64,000 nt of DNA from Pseudoxanthomonas mexicana (GTDB lineage: Bacteria; Pseudomonadota; Gammaproteobacteria; Xanthomonadales; Xanthomonadaceae), in NCBI RefSeq assembly GCF_001556105.1, contig NZ_LSIF01000095.1, positions 1-64,000 of the forward strand, given 5' to 3'. Shown piece by piece: positions 43,474-53,852 of the stretch (position 1 is its first letter; each line of letters opens with the position of its first letter). The position numbers and the translations under genes are program-made. Below the pieces are notes generated by a model. The model was given only the letters and a program-made list of their open reading frames with translations. It did no database searches and was not told the origin of the DNA.

Positions 43474-45084
43474 CTACAGGTTCTGGTAATTCGGCCCCGA
43501 GCCGCCTTCCGGCGTCACCCAGTCGATGATCTGGTAGGGGTCCTTGATGTCGCAGGTCTTGCAGTGCACGCAGTTGGCGGCGTTGATCTGCAGGCGCTTG
43601 CCGTCGTCGCCGTCGATGATCTCGTAGACCCCTGCCGGGCAGAAGCGCGTGCAGGGGTTGTCGTACTCGTCCGCGCAGCGGCTGACGCAGACGGAGGTGT
43701 CGTGCACACGCAGATGCACGGGCTGGTCTTCGTCGTGTTCGGTGGCGGCGAAGTAGACGCCCTGCAGGCGGTCGCGCGGCGCCAGCGTGCGGTCCACGTA
43801 GTCGCGCTTGGGTGCTTCCTGTTCGCCGACCTTGTCGATCGATGACCAGTCTGCTTTGACCTTCAACGTCCACGGCGAACGGCCGCCGGTGACGGTTTCC
43901 CACGCGGCATTGGCCATGCCGAACCACAGGCCCTTCTTGAAGCCCGGTTTGATGTTGCGGACGGACTTCAGTTCGGCCATCGCATCGGAGGCGCGCAGCT
44001 TCGCATCGAACCCTTCGGGCGCGAGCTGCGAGGCGATCAGGTGCTCGGCGGCCAGCATGCCGCTGCGGATCGCCTGGTGCGTGCCCTTGATCTTCGGCAC
44101 GTTGAGCAGGCCGGCGGTATCGCCGATCAGCAGGGCGCCCGGCATCTCGACCTTCGGCAGCGATTGCCAGCCGCCGGTGACGATGGCGCGCGCGCCCGCT
44201 GAGAGAATGCTGCCGCCTTCGAGGACGGGCTTGATCAACGGGTGGTTCTTCCATTGCTGGAAGGCTTCCCACGGCTTGTACTCCGAATCCTTGTAGTCCA
44301 GACCGCTGACGTAGCCAAGCGCGATCTGGTTGTTTTCCAGGTGGTACAGGAAGCTGCCGCCGTAGATGTCGTTGCTGGCCGGCCAGCCGAGCGTGTGCAC
44401 GATCTTGCCGGGCGTGACGCGGCCTTCGGGCACCTGCCACAGTTCCTTGATGCCGATCGAATACGCCTGCGGGTCGCTGTCCTTGTCCAGCGCGAAGCGC
44501 TTCACCAGCCGCTTGGTCAGGTGGCCGCGCGCGCCTTCGGCGAGTACGGTGACCTTGGCGCGGATGTCGATGCCCTGCGTGTAGCCAGGCTTGTGGCTGC
44601 CGTCCTTCGCGATGCCCATGTCGCCGATGCGCACGCCGACGACCTTGCCATCGTCGTCGTGCAGCGTCTCGGACGCGGCGAAGCCCGGATAGATTTCAAC
44701 GCCCAGCGCTTCGGCCTGCGGTGCCAGCCAGGCGCACATCGCGCCGAGCGAAACGATGAAGTTGCCGTGGTTGCGCATGCCCGGCGGCACCATCGGAAAC
44801 TTGTGGCCGCCGGTCTTGCTGAAGTACCAGAACTCGTCGTCCGCTGCCGGCACGCAGACCGGCGGCGGATTGTCGCGCCAGCCGGGCAGCAGGGCATCGA
44901 GCGGCTGCGGCTCGATGACGGCGCCAGACAGGATGTGCGCGCCGATGGTGCTGGCCTTCTCGATCACGCAGACCGAGATCTCCGGATTCAATTGCTTGAG
45001 CCGGATGGCGAACGCGAGGCCCGACGGCCCCGCGCCGACGGTCACGACGTCGTACTCCATCACATCGCGTTCGACATCGGACAT
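43474..45084 (-). CDS. Electron transfer flavoprotein-ubiquinone oxidoreductase
   Basis: The 536-residue membrane-associated enzyme has an FAD-binding GAGPSGLAFAIRLKQ, the ubiquinone-site region of the family, and a C-terminal [4Fe-4S] cluster with cysteines in CTRFCPAGVYE and NCVHCKTCDIKDPYQII. It passes electrons from the EtfAB pair (39.3-41.0 kb) into the ubiquinone pool. MSDVERDVMEYD is the start; the longer frame is unsupported. Confidence 0.95.
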   Translation of the reverse strand: MSDVERDVMEYDVVTVGAGPSGLAFAIRLKQLNPEISVCVIEKASTIGAHILSGAVIEPQPLDALLPGWRDNPPPVCVPAADDEFWYFSKTGGHKFPMVPPGMRNHGNFIVSLGAMCAWLAPQAEALGVEIYPGFAASETLHDDDGKVVGVRIGDMGIAKDGSHKPGYTQGIDIRAKVTVLAEGARGHLTKRLVKRFALDKDSDPQAYSIGIKELWQVPEGRVTPGKIVHTLGWPASNDIYGGSFLYHLENNQIALGYVSGLDYKDSEYKPWEAFQQWKNHPLIKPVLEGGSILSAGARAIVTGGWQSLPKVEMPGALLIGDTAGLLNVPKIKGTHQAIRSGMLAAEHLIASQLAPEGFDAKLRASDAMAELKSVRNIKPGFKKGLWFGMANAAWETVTGGRSPWTLKVKADWSSIDKVGEQEAPKRDYVDRTLAPRDRLQGVYFAATEHDEDQPVHLRVHDTSVCVSRCADEYDNPCTRFCPAGVYEIIDGDDGKRLQINAANCVHCKTCDIKDPYQIIDWVTPEGGSGPNYQNL

Positions 45085-45166
45085 CGGGCTCGGCTCCAGC
45101 GTGGCGTTTGGCTTCCGGTATTTTCGGGGTTTGCACGGGGCGGGGCAAATCCGCGAGCATCGCGGC

Positions 45167-45790
45167 ATGACCATACCGTTTCCGCTATCGGGGGATGGAT
45201 CGGATGCCGCATTGCCTGGCGCGCGTCTGGTCTATCGCCCTGCATGGTTGCCGGCCGCGGAGGCCGATGCGCTGTTCGATGAGCTGCGGCAGACGCTGCC
45301 ATGGAGCGTGCACCGGATCCGTCTGTTCGGGCGTAGCGTCGATTCGCCGAGGTTGAGCGCGTGGATCGGCGATACGGACGCGGTGTACCGCTATTCCGGT
45401 GCGGATTTCCTGCCGCACCCGTGGAATGCCGCCTTGTCGTCCCTGCGCGAGCGCCTGCAGCAGGAGCTCGGAACGTCGTTCAACAGCGTGCTGGCGAACC
45501 TCTACCGCGATGGTCGCGATGCGATGGGTTGGCACAGCGACGATGAGCCGGAGCTCGGTCCGCAGCCCGTAATCGCGTCGATCAGTCTTGGCGGCGTCCG
45601 TCGCTTCCTGCTGAAGCATCGCCAGGAGCCTGCGCTGAAACGCGCGTTCGAGCTGCCGCATGGCAGCCTGCTGGTGATGGCGGGCGACACACAGCGGCTG
45701 TACCGGCATGCGTTGCCGCGGACCACACGGAAGGTGGACCCGCGTATCAACCTGACGTTCCGCTGGATCGATCCTGCGCGTCGCCGCTGA
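45167..45790 (+). CDS. alkB: AlkB-type 2-oxoglutarate-dependent DNA/RNA dealkylase
   Basis: The 207-residue protein has the AlkB dioxygenase core: NSVLANLYRDGRDAMGWHSDDE (iron-binding HxD), SISLGGVRRFLLKH, LYRHALPRTT (third ligand) and the 2-oxoglutarate RINLTFRW motif. It reverses N-alkyl damage in nucleic acids. It is divergent from the ETF-QO gene. Confidence 0.88.
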   Translation: MTIPFPLSGDGSDAALPGARLVYRPAWLPAAEADALFDELRQTLPWSVHRIRLFGRSVDSPRLSAWIGDTDAVYRYSGADFLPHPWNAALSSLRERLQQELGTSFNSVLANLYRDGRDAMGWHSDDEPELGPQPVIASISLGGVRRFLLKHRQEPALKRAFELPHGSLLVMAGDTQRLYRHALPRTTRKVDPRINLTFRWIDPARRR

Positions 45791-45805
45791 CGTGCGTGGC
45801 GTGGA

Positions 45806-46435
45806 TCAGCGGGGCGCTTTCGGGTCGCCGTTGCCGGACGCCAGCACCCAGCCGACGATGTCGGCGGTGGCGGCTTCCAGCGCGTGTTCGAAAGCCGGCG
45901 CGACCTGGGCGACGTCCACGCTGCTGGCCGGGCGCTGCTGCAGGAAGGTGCGCGACGCGATCACGCGCTGGTCGCGGTTGTTGACCAGCTTGGCATTCAC
46001 TTCGACGACCGCGGCCGGCAGCGCGCCGCCCGCGTAATCAGCCTCGAAGCGGCGCAGGTCCATCACCAGCTTGTAGTCGCCGAGGACGCCGGCATCGGCG
46101 CTGGCCACTGCGGGAATTTTTCCGGAATCCTCCAGCGTGCGCTGCACGGCATCCTGCAGCATGTCGGTCGCCGGCAGCGCCCATGACACGCCGCGGTAGA
46201 CCTGGAGCTCACCGGGCGTCGGCCGCACGCTGATGCGCGGACTGTCGGTGACACGCGCGGCAGTGGGCTTGGCGATCACCAGCGTCCACGCCACGGCGGG
46301 CCACTCGGCGCGCGGTGCGACGCGCACGTCGGGCGCGTAGATGGTGACCGGATCGCGCTGTTCGCTACCCAGGATCGAACAGCCGGCGAGCGCGAGAGCG
46401 AAAGGAACGGCGAGGGCGAGGCGCAGCGGCTTCAT
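45806..46435 (-). CDS. ABC-transport auxiliary lipoprotein (PqiC-like)
   Basis: The 209-residue lipoprotein (signal ending LALAGC) has the auxiliary-component fold: DSPRISVRPTPGELQVYRGVSWALPATDMLQDAV and VVEVNAKLVNNRDQRVIASRTF. It is the last gene of the Mla-type phospholipid-transport operon, overlapping the MlaD gene by 4 bases. It probably sits in the outer membrane and receives lipid from the MCE protein. Confidence 0.85.
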   Translation of the reverse strand: MKPLRLALAVPFALALAGCSILGSEQRDPVTIYAPDVRVAPRAEWPAVAWTLVIAKPTAARVTDSPRISVRPTPGELQVYRGVSWALPATDMLQDAVQRTLEDSGKIPAVASADAGVLGDYKLVMDLRRFEADYAGGALPAAVVEVNAKLVNNRDQRVIASRTFLQQRPASSVDVAQVAPAFEHALEAATADIVGWVLASGNGDPKAPR

Positions 46436-47358
46436 TTGGGGTCGAACTCCTTGGGTGCGTCGCGACCGAGCAGGTAGCGCGCGGGATTGCCTTCGAGACG
46501 ATCGCTGACGCGGCGCAGGTCGCGCACCAGGCCGCGCAGTTCGGTCAGCGTCGGGCCGAGCTGGCCGAGACCATCGTTGGCGAAGCTGCTGATGGCGGCG
46601 CGGTTTTCGCCGAGGATCGCGTCGGCGTTGCCCGCGGCGGAATCAAGTTTCGTCAGCGTCTTGTCCAGCTTGTCGAGGATGCCGGGCAGCTCGCGCACCA
46701 GGTTCTGGTCCAGGCGCTCGATGGTGCCGTTGGTGGTGGTGAGCGTCTTGTCCAGGTTCTGCGCGGCATCGCGCGCGCTGGTGATCAGCGACTCCAGCCC
46801 ATCTTCGTGGCTGGCCAGCGCGTTGCTCATCGACTCCAGGTTCGCCAGCGTGGCGGTGATGCTGGCGACATTCTTGTCGCTCAGCGCCTGGTCGAGGCGC
46901 TCGACGATGCGATTGGCGGTGTCGGTGATGTTCTGCAGCGCCGACGGTGCGGTCTGGATCACCGGCGCTTCGCGCGTGTCCACGCTGGTCAGCGTCGGTG
47001 CCTGCGGCGTGCCGCCACTGAGCTGGATGATGGTCGGCCCGGTCAGGCTGGTGATCGCCAGCTTCGCGCGGGTATCGGTCTTCACCGGCGTGTACGACTC
47101 CACCCGGATGCGCGCGATCACCTGGCGCGGGTCGTTCGGTGCCAGCGACAGCTTGGTGATGGACCCGACCGCGATGCCGTTGTACTGCACCGGACTGCCG
47201 ACGGTGAGGCCGGTGACCGCCTCGCGGAACACCACCTGGTATTCCTGCCAGGTGCGTTCGGAGGAGTACTTCGCTGCCCACAGGCCGAACAGCAGCAACG
47301 CGGTGGCGATGATCAGCGTGAAGGCCCCGATGAGGACGTAGTTGGCGCGTGTTTCCAT
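46432..47358 (-). CDS. MlaD-family MCE protein
   Basis: The 308-residue protein has one N-terminal membrane helix (YVLIGAFTLIIATALLLFGLW), an MCE domain (about 38-115; VVFREAVTGLTVGSPVQYNGIAVGSI) and a long helical, coiled-coil-like C-terminal tail. MCE proteins form rings that shuttle phospholipids between membranes. It is longer than MlaD of E. coli (about 183 residues), resembling PqiB/YebT-like needle or the larger single-MCE forms. Confidence 0.9.
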   Translation of the reverse strand: METRANYVLIGAFTLIIATALLLFGLWAAKYSSERTWQEYQVVFREAVTGLTVGSPVQYNGIAVGSITKLSLAPNDPRQVIARIRVESYTPVKTDTRAKLAITSLTGPTIIQLSGGTPQAPTLTSVDTREAPVIQTAPSALQNITDTANRIVERLDQALSDKNVASITATLANLESMSNALASHEDGLESLITSARDAAQNLDKTLTTTNGTIERLDQNLVRELPGILDKLDKTLTKLDSAAGNADAILGENRAAISSFANDGLGQLGPTLTELRGLVRDLRRVSDRLEGNPARYLLGRDAPKEFDPK

Positions 47359-47361
47359 GGA

Positions 47362-48171
47362 TCAGACCGCCGTTTGCGTGTGGAGAGGCCCGGGGGCCTG
47401 CTGTCCGTCGCGCGCGGCACGCGCGCGGGGACCGTGGAAGTATTCCTGCACCCAGGGGTGGTCGAACTGCTCGACCTCCGTGAGCGGTGCCACCGTGATG
47501 ACCTGCTGGTCGGCCAGCACTGCCACGCGGTCGCAGATCGCGTACAGGGTGTCGAGGTCGTGCGTGATCAGGAAGACGGTCAGGCCGAGCGCTTCCTGAA
47601 GCGTCTTGATCAGCCGGTCGAACGCGGCTGCGCCGATCGGGTCGAGGCCGGCCGTGGGCTCGTCGAGGAACAGCAGCGGCGGATCCAGCGCCAGCGCGCG
47701 CGCCAGGCCCGCACGCTTGCGCATGCCGCCCGACAGCTGCGACGGCAGCTTGTTGATCGCGTCGGCTGGCAGGCCCGCGAGCTTGACCTTCAGCAGCGCC
47801 AGTTCGTAGCGCCAGCTGTCGGGCAGTTCGGGGTGGTGCTCCTTCAGCGGCACCTGCACGTTCTCGCCGACGGTCAGCGACGAAAACAGCGCGCCGTCCT
47901 GGAACAGCACGCCGGTGTTGCGTTCGATGTGCTGGCGTTCGGCGGGATCTTCGGAGCGCGCGTTCACGCCCAGCACGGAGATCTCGCCTTCGTTCGGTTG
48001 CCGCAGGCCCAGGATGGAGCGCATCAGCACCGACTTGCCGGTGCCGGAGCCGCCGACGACGCCGATGATCTCGCCGCGCCGCACATCCAGGTCCAGTCCC
48101 TCGTGCACGGTCTGTTCGCCGAAGCGATTGACCAGGCCGCGCACCTGGATGATGGGGGAGTCATCGCTCAT
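47362..48171 (-). CDS. Mla-type ABC transporter ATPase
   Basis: The 269-residue product has Walker A GGSGTGKSVLMR, signature SGGMRKRAGLARALALDPPLLFLDEPTAGLDP and an extended C-terminal tail. It is the MlaF-type ATPase driving the MlaE permease. Confidence 0.92.
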   Translation of the reverse strand: MSDDSPIIQVRGLVNRFGEQTVHEGLDLDVRRGEIIGVVGGSGTGKSVLMRSILGLRQPNEGEISVLGVNARSEDPAERQHIERNTGVLFQDGALFSSLTVGENVQVPLKEHHPELPDSWRYELALLKVKLAGLPADAINKLPSQLSGGMRKRAGLARALALDPPLLFLDEPTAGLDPIGAAAFDRLIKTLQEALGLTVFLITHDLDTLYAICDRVAVLADQQVITVAPLTEVEQFDHPWVQEYFHGPRARAARDGQQAPGPLHTQTAV

Positions 48172-48177
48172 GCGCCG

Positions 48178-49293
48178 TCACCAGCCCATGTGCATGAACC
48201 ACAACGCGGCCAGCGCGTCGAGGATGATGACCAGCGAGATGGTCTGCACCACGCTGGACGTCGTGCGTTCGCCCACCGATTGCGCGGTGCCTTCCACCTG
48301 CAGGCCTTCCAGGCAGCCGATCAGGCCGATCACCAGTGCGAATACCGGCGCCTTCGACAGTCCGACCAGGAAATGCTGCACCTCGATGGTGTCGTGCATG
48401 CGCGCGATGTACATCTGCGGAGGAATGCCGAGATCGAACGCGCCCACGGTAACGCCACCGGCCAGGCCCGCCATCATCGAGATGAACGTCAGCAGCGGCA
48501 GCATCACCAGCAAGGCGACCAGGCGCGGGATCACCAGCAGGTCGATCGGGTCCAGTCCCAGCGTGCGGATCGCATCGATCTCCTCGCGGCTCTTCATCGC
48601 GCCGATCTGCGCGGTGAATGCCGAGGCGGTGCGGCCGGCCAGCACGATGGCCGTCATCAGTACGGCGAATTCGCGCAGGAACGCGATGCTGACCAGCTCG
48701 ACCACGTAGATCTCTGCGCCGAAATCGCGCAGCACGGTGGAGCCGAGGAAGGCGATGACCGCGCCCACCATGTACGACAGCAGGATGACCAGCGGTACGG
48801 CGTCCAGGCCGACGGTTTCCATGTGCGCGACGGTGGCGGTGGCACGGAAGCGCTTAGGCTCCTTGACCATGCGCGCCAGCTTGACCAGGTTCTCGCCGGT
48901 GAAGCTGAGCAGCGAGACGATTTCCTGTCCCTTCGCGTGCATGCGGTAGCCGAGGCGCGACAGCGCGGCGAGCACGCCGTAATCGCGCTTGCGCGGCGGG
49001 CGGTCATCCGCGACGTCTTCGATGGTGCTGACCAGTGCGCGGTGATCCTCGCGGAACGCGATGTCCGACAGTTCCATGCCACGGCGCTTGGCGAAGCGCA
49101 GCAGCTGCAGCACGCCGGCCGAGTCGATGCGGTTGATCGCCGTCGCATCCAGCCGGTTGACGGCCTCGGGCAACGTCTTCAGTTGTTCCGCCACCACCAG
49201 CGCACTCGCAAGCGTCCAGTCGCCCGCCAGCTTCACGCGCTGGGGATCGCCGGGATCGGATTCGTACTGCGGGCGGGCAAGGGCGGGGGTCAT
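48178..49293 (-). CDS. MlaE-type permease with N-terminal STAS domain
   Basis: The 371-residue protein combines a STAS domain (about 15-100, NRIDSAGVLQLLRFAKRRG) with an MlaE-type permease (about 120-371; FGAEIYVVELVSIAFLREFAVLMTAIVLAGRTASAFTAQIG). In E. coli the STAS subunit MlaB is a separate protein; here it is fused. It overlaps the EamA gene by 4 bases. Confidence 0.9.
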   Translation of the reverse strand: MTPALARPQYESDPGDPQRVKLAGDWTLASALVVAEQLKTLPEAVNRLDATAINRIDSAGVLQLLRFAKRRGMELSDIAFREDHRALVSTIEDVADDRPPRKRDYGVLAALSRLGYRMHAKGQEIVSLLSFTGENLVKLARMVKEPKRFRATATVAHMETVGLDAVPLVILLSYMVGAVIAFLGSTVLRDFGAEIYVVELVSIAFLREFAVLMTAIVLAGRTASAFTAQIGAMKSREEIDAIRTLGLDPIDLLVIPRLVALLVMLPLLTFISMMAGLAGGVTVGAFDLGIPPQMYIARMHDTIEVQHFLVGLSKAPVFALVIGLIGCLEGLQVEGTAQSVGERTTSSVVQTISLVIILDALAALWFMHMGW

Positions 49294-50180
49294 GGCGTCG
49301 CTCGGCCAAGGAGCATACAGGCTATACCGCTGAACGTGAGGAGCACGCCCACGAAGGCGCGACGGCCCAGCGGCTCACGCAGCCACAGCGCCGCCAGCAG
49401 CACCAGGAACACCGAGGCGCACTCGTTGAGGATCGCCGCCACGGAGGCGCTGGTGTACTTGTAGCCGCCCAGCCAGAGCACCATCGACAGGCCCTGGCCG
49501 ATCAAGGCCGCGATCACCAGACGGTGCCATGGCACGTCGGCGGCGACGAAGTGCATGCGCCTGCGCATGGTGGGCAGGGCGGCCACCAGCAACAGGCCGG
49601 CGACGGCCCCGAGCAGGCGCAACAGCGTTACCCACAGCAAGGGCTGGGTTTCCAGTGTGCGTTTCACCATCACGATGGCCACGGCCATCAGCGCGATGGC
49701 CAGCAGGCCAAGCAGTACGCCGCGCGTGGCGCGCTGCGGGTGCGTCTGCCATTCGCCAGGGGGACGACTGACCAGCAGCACGCCCATCGCCACCAGGCCG
49801 AAGCCCACCCACTGCGCACCTCCCAGGCGTTCGTCGAGGAACACGAATCCCAGTACCAGCACCAACGGGCTGTAGAGGTTGCCGATGATGCCCATGCGCC
49901 CGGCGCCGAGTTCGTTGAGTGCGCGGAAGTACAACGTGTCCGCCAGCGCGATGCCGATGACCCCGCTGGCCAGCACGATGGCGACATCGCGAGCAGGCAG
50001 CGCGGGCCAATCGCCGGCGTACACCAGCAACGTCACCGGCGCGAGCACGGCCAGCACCAGTCCGTTCTTCAGCAGGTTCAGGGCCAACGGGGGCAGGTGC
50101 GCGCCGAGCTGGCGCGCCAGGATCACGCCGACCGCCCACGCGGCCGCGCTGCCCAGTGCCATGGCTTCGCCGATCCCCAC
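49290..50180 (-). CDS. EamA/DMT-family transporter
   Basis: The 296-residue protein has ten membrane helices in two EamA repeats (MALGSAAAWAVGVILARQLG; RGVLLGLLAIALMAVAIVMVKR). GTG 50180 is taken as start; ATG 50162 is possible. It is the first gene of the operon that runs into the Mla genes; its substrate is unknown. Confidence 0.8.
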   Translation of the reverse strand: MGIGEAMALGSAAAWAVGVILARQLGAHLPPLALNLLKNGLVLAVLAPVTLLVYAGDWPALPARDVAIVLASGVIGIALADTLYFRALNELGAGRMGIIGNLYSPLVLVLGFVFLDERLGGAQWVGFGLVAMGVLLVSRPPGEWQTHPQRATRGVLLGLLAIALMAVAIVMVKRTLETQPLLWVTLLRLLGAVAGLLLVAALPTMRRRMHFVAADVPWHRLVIAALIGQGLSMVLWLGGYKYTSASVAAILNECASVFLVLLAALWLREPLGRRAFVGVLLTFSGIACMLLGRATP

Positions 50181-50265
50181 CGCGCCCCCCGCCCGTGTCG
50201 TCCGTGCACAGTGTAAGCGGGCCCGCATGAAGCCATCGCGAGCTGCGTTGGGCGATACTGTGCCG

Positions 50266-51513
50266 ATGGCCGACGACATGCTGACCACCGCCACCTATGC
50301 CCAGCGCATCGCCTTCGTCTGCGAAATCGCCGGGCGCCTGCACAGCTACGGCACCACCGCACAGCGACTCGAAGGTACCGTCGTGGGCTTGTCCCAGCGC
50401 CTCGGCCTGGACTGCGAGCCGTGGTCGAACCCGACCGGCCTGATCCTCAGCTTCAGTGATACGTCGCGACCGCTGGGCGCCAGCGACAGCACCCGCGTGA
50501 TCCGGCTGGCGCCGGGCGAAACCGACCTGCACAAGCTCAGCGAAGCCGACCGCATCGCCGATGCCGTGTCGTCGGGCGAAATGAGTATCGCCCAGGGCCA
50601 CACGGCGCTGCGCGCGCTGGATCGCACGCCCAGTGTGCGCTGGCGGGGGATGCAGATCTTCGCCTCCGGCCTGGCCGCGGCCGCGGTCGCCGGCCTGTGG
50701 CGGCTGCCGTGGCTGGACATGGCCACGGCCGGCCTGATCGGCATCATCATCGGCGTGCTGGGCGAGATCATCGCGCGGCGTCCGAAGATGAAGGAGGCCA
50801 GTGATGCGATCTCCGCACTGGTCGCCGGCTTCGTCGCGATCCTGGTGGCGAACTTCATCGCGCCGCTGAACCTCAACACGGTGATCATCGCCTCGCTGAT
50901 CGTGCTGCTGCCCGGCATGGCGCTGACCAATTCGATCAACGAACTCACCAGCCAGCACCTGGTATCGGGCGTCGCGCGCTTCGCCGGTGCGATGGCGACG
51001 GTGCTCAAGCTGACGGTCGGCAGCATGATCGCGGTGACGCTCGCCCAGTTGATGGGCCTGTATCCGGAAGTGCGTGCGTCGAGGCCGCAACCGGAATGGG
51101 TCGAGTGGGGCGCGATGATCGTGGCCGCCTACGCGTTCGCCGTGTTGTTCAAGGCGCACCGGCGCGATTATTTCTGGGTGATGGCCGCCGCCATCGCCGG
51201 CTACAGCATCTCGCGCTACGCGGGCCAGGCCTGGGGCGTGCCGGTCGGCATCTTCCTGTCGGCGCTGACGCTGACCGCGGCGGGCAATGCCTTCGCGCGC
51301 TGGGCCAACCGGCCGGGCGCGCTGATCCGTGTGCCGGGCATCCTGATGCTGGTGCCCGGCAGCACCAGCCTGCGCGGCCTGCTGACGCTGGTGCAGCAGC
51401 AGGATGTGGGCGTGGGCCAGTCGGCGTTGCTGGCGGTCACCAACGTGGTGATGGCGCTGATCGCGGGCCTGCTGTTCGGCAACCTGCTGATTTCGTCGCG
51501 CAAGAATCTCTGA
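50266..51513 (+). CDS. ThrE-like threonine/serine exporter
   Basis: The 415-residue protein has the ThrE layout: an N-terminal cytoplasmic domain (SYGTTAQRLEGTVVGLSQRLGL), then about ten membrane helices with FIAPLNLNTVIIASLIVLLPGMALTNSINEL. ThrE exports threonine and serine in actinobacteria. It is divergent from the DMT gene. Confidence 0.85.
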   Translation: MADDMLTTATYAQRIAFVCEIAGRLHSYGTTAQRLEGTVVGLSQRLGLDCEPWSNPTGLILSFSDTSRPLGASDSTRVIRLAPGETDLHKLSEADRIADAVSSGEMSIAQGHTALRALDRTPSVRWRGMQIFASGLAAAAVAGLWRLPWLDMATAGLIGIIIGVLGEIIARRPKMKEASDAISALVAGFVAILVANFIAPLNLNTVIIASLIVLLPGMALTNSINELTSQHLVSGVARFAGAMATVLKLTVGSMIAVTLAQLMGLYPEVRASRPQPEWVEWGAMIVAAYAFAVLFKAHRRDYFWVMAAAIAGYSISRYAGQAWGVPVGIFLSALTLTAAGNAFARWANRPGALIRVPGILMLVPGSTSLRGLLTLVQQQDVGVGQSALLAVTNVVMALIAGLLFGNLLISSRKNL

Positions 51514-51527
51514 GCCGCACAAAACGA

Positions 51528-51551
51528 AACGGGAGGCCGAGGCCTCCCGTT
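51528..51551. terminator. Bidirectional hairpin between the ThrE-like and hns-like genes
   Basis: AACGGGAGG pairs with CCTCCCGTT around CCGAGG, placed 15 bases after the exporter stop and 22 bases beyond the stop of the convergent H-NS gene. Confidence 0.75.
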
Positions 51552-51573
51552 CCTTCGATCATTCCAACGGCGA

Positions 51574-51945
51574 TTACTTCTTCTTGATCAGGAAGTCTTC
51601 CGCCTTCTTGCCCTTGGCGACCAGCGCGGCCATCCAGCGGGGATGCTTGCCGCGACCGGTCCAGGTTTCCTTCGGATTGGCCGGATTGCGGTACTTCGGC
51701 GCGACCTTGCCCAGCTTCTTGCCGGCGCGCGGACCGGGCTTTGCCGTCGCCGTCTTGGCGGGACGTGCACTGGATGTGCCGAACAGTTCTTCCAGCGTAT
51801 AGCCTTCGGCCTTGGCGAACTTGGTGATCTTGCCGCGGACCATGGCAATGGGCGTGCGCTTGGCCAGCTTGGTCTGCTGTTCCTTGGCCTTGGCGATGAG
51901 GGTGCCAAGTTCCTTGGCGGACAGGTTACGCAGGTCGATCGACAT
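51574..51945 (-). CDS. H-NS family nucleoid-structuring protein
   Basis: The 123-residue protein has an N-terminal oligomerisation helix (MSIDLRNLSAKELGTLIAKAKEQ) and a C-terminal H-NS DNA-binding domain with the hook motif KYRNPANPKETWTGRGKHPRWM. Lys/Ala-rich linker between. H-NS proteins silence AT-rich foreign DNA; xanthomonad members (XrvA/XrvC type) also regulate virulence genes. It may act on the AT-richer LPS genes, which is inference. Confidence 0.92.
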   Translation of the reverse strand: MSIDLRNLSAKELGTLIAKAKEQQTKLAKRTPIAMVRGKITKFAKAEGYTLEELFGTSSARPAKTATAKPGPRAGKKLGKVAPKYRNPANPKETWTGRGKHPRWMAALVAKGKKAEDFLIKKK

Positions 51946-52072
51946 CAGTATCTCCAGTCAGGAAGGGAAAGCCCATCCATGGCAGTGACCCGATGATAGT
52001 GGACGGGTTAATCGCGGCACAAATCAGGTGAAACGTGGACGCATGGCGGCGTCCACGTTCCGGCACGCGATA

Positions 52073-53782
52073 TCAGCCGTGCAGGCGGGCGAGCAGTTCG
52101 TCGCGACTGACGTTTTCGGCATCGGTGGCACGGCGCGCACGATATTCGAACGTGCCCGCGGCTAGCCCGCGCTCCGATACCACCACGCGATGCGGAATAC
52201 CGATCAGTTCGATGTCGGCGAACATCGCGCCGGGGCGCAGGCCGCGATCGTCGAGTACGGCTTCGATACCTGATGCTTGCAGGTCCGCGAGCAGTTGTTC
52301 GGCAGCAGCACTCACCGCGGCATCGCTCTTCGGATTGATGATGCACACCGCGACGGCCCACGGCGCCATCGGCACCGGCCAGATGATGCCGTTGGCATCG
52401 TGGTTCTGCTCGATGGCCGCGGCCACGATGCGCGACACGCCGATGCCGTAGCAGCCCATCGCCGGCGACGTGGCCTTGCCGCCGTCGTCCAGCACGGTGA
52501 ACTTCATCGCCTCGCTGTACTTGCGGCCAAGCTGGAACACGTGGCCGACTTCGATGCCGCGCACGATGCGGATCTCGCCGCCGTCGGCGGCGGTGTCGCC
52601 CTCCACCACGTTGCGGATATCGGCGACGGATTCGGGTTCCGCCAGGTCACGTATCCAGTTGACGCCAGTGATATGGAAGCCGGTCTCGTTGGCACCGACG
52701 ACGAAATCCGCCATCGCGGCCACATCGCGGTCGGCGACCACGCGGATGGCCTGCTTCGCACCGATCGGGCCGAGGAAGCCGGGCTCGCTGCCGAGGTGGG
52801 CGAGGATTTCCGCTTCCGTGGCCAGGCGGTAGTCGGCCATGCCGGCCACTTTCCGCAGTTTGATCTCGTTGACGGAGTGATCGCCGCGCACCAGGGCCAG
52901 CACGAACTGCTGTCCGGATGCCGCATCCTCCGTCATCACCGCGATCGACTTCACCGTGCGCTGCAGCGGAATGCCAAGCAGGGCGGCGACGTCCTCGCAG
53001 GTCTTCTGCGTGGGCGTGGCGACCTTGCCCAGTGCTTCCGTCGCAGCGGCCCGCGGGCCCGGTGCCGCCGCCTGCGCGGCCTCGACGTTGGCGGCGTAGT
53101 CGGAGCCGGTGGAAAACGCGATGGCGTCCTCGCCGGAGTCGGCCAGCACATGGAATTCCTGCGACGCGTCACCACCGATGGCGCCGCTGTCGGCCTGCAC
53201 GGCGCGGAAATCCAGGCCCAGGCGCGTGAAGATGCGTGTGTAGGCCGCATGCATGTTGCGGTACTCGCGGACCAGGTCCTCATCGGTGATATGGAAGGAG
53301 TAGGCATCCTTCATCACGAACTCGCGCGCGCGCATCACGCCGAAACGCGGGCGGATCTCGTCGCGGAACTTGGTCTGGATCTGGTAGAAGTTGACCGGCA
53401 GCTGCTTGTAGCTGGCCAGTTCCTGGCGCGCGAAGTCGGTGACCGCTTCTTCCGCGGTGGGGCTGTAGCAGAAGAGTTGTTCCTTGCGGTCGGTGATCTT
53501 CAGCAGCTGGCCGCCGAACTTCTCCCAGCGACCGGTCTCCTCCCACAGCTCGCGCGGCTGGATGGTCGGCATGATCATCTCGATCGCGCCGGCCTGGTCC
53601 ATTTCCTGACGCACCACGGTTTCCACCTTGCGCAGCACGCGCAGGCCGAGCGGCGACCAGGTGTACAGGCCCGCGGCCAGCTTGCGGATCATGCCGGCGC
53701 GCAGCATCAGCTGGTGGCTGACGAGCTCGGCATCGGCGGGGGTTTCCTTGGTGGTGCGGAGGTGGAACTGCGACAGACGCAT
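52073..53782 (-). CDS. proS: Prolyl-tRNA synthetase
   Basis: The 569-residue class II enzyme has motif 1 ([19 protein letters not shown]), motif 2 ([26 protein letters not shown]), an INS editing domain (about 220-410) and motif 3 ([20 protein letters not shown]) plus an anticodon-binding C-terminus. It charges tRNA-Pro. Confidence 0.97.
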   Translation of the reverse strand: MRLSQFHLRTTKETPADAELVSHQLMLRAGMIRKLAAGLYTWSPLGLRVLRKVETVVRQEMDQAGAIEMIMPTIQPRELWEETGRWEKFGGQLLKITDRKEQLFCYSPTAEEAVTDFARQELASYKQLPVNFYQIQTKFRDEIRPRFGVMRAREFVMKDAYSFHITDEDLVREYRNMHAAYTRIFTRLGLDFRAVQADSGAIGGDASQEFHVLADSGEDAIAFSTGSDYAANVEAAQAAAPGPRAAATEALGKVATPTQKTCEDVAALLGIPLQRTVKSIAVMTEDAASGQQFVLALVRGDHSVNEIKLRKVAGMADYRLATEAEILAHLGSEPGFLGPIGAKQAIRVVADRDVAAMADFVVGANETGFHITGVNWIRDLAEPESVADIRNVVEGDTAADGGEIRIVRGIEVGHVFQLGRKYSEAMKFTVLDDGGKATSPAMGCYGIGVSRIVAAAIEQNHDANGIIWPVPMAPWAVAVCIINPKSDAAVSAAAEQLLADLQASGIEAVLDDRGLRPGAMFADIELIGIPHRVVVSERGLAAGTFEYRARRATDAENVSRDELLARLHG

Positions 53783-53852
53783 CGGCAGGGGGATCCGGGA
53801 GGGACGAATCGACTATTTTGCCAGCCTTGGCCGCAGGCGGGGCATTGGAGCG

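Noticed and set aside
46807..49464. An 885-codon forward frame over the Mla operon
   Set aside because: It is Gln/Arg/His-rich antisense of mlaD, mlaF and mlaE, an effect of high GC. No start signal or domain.
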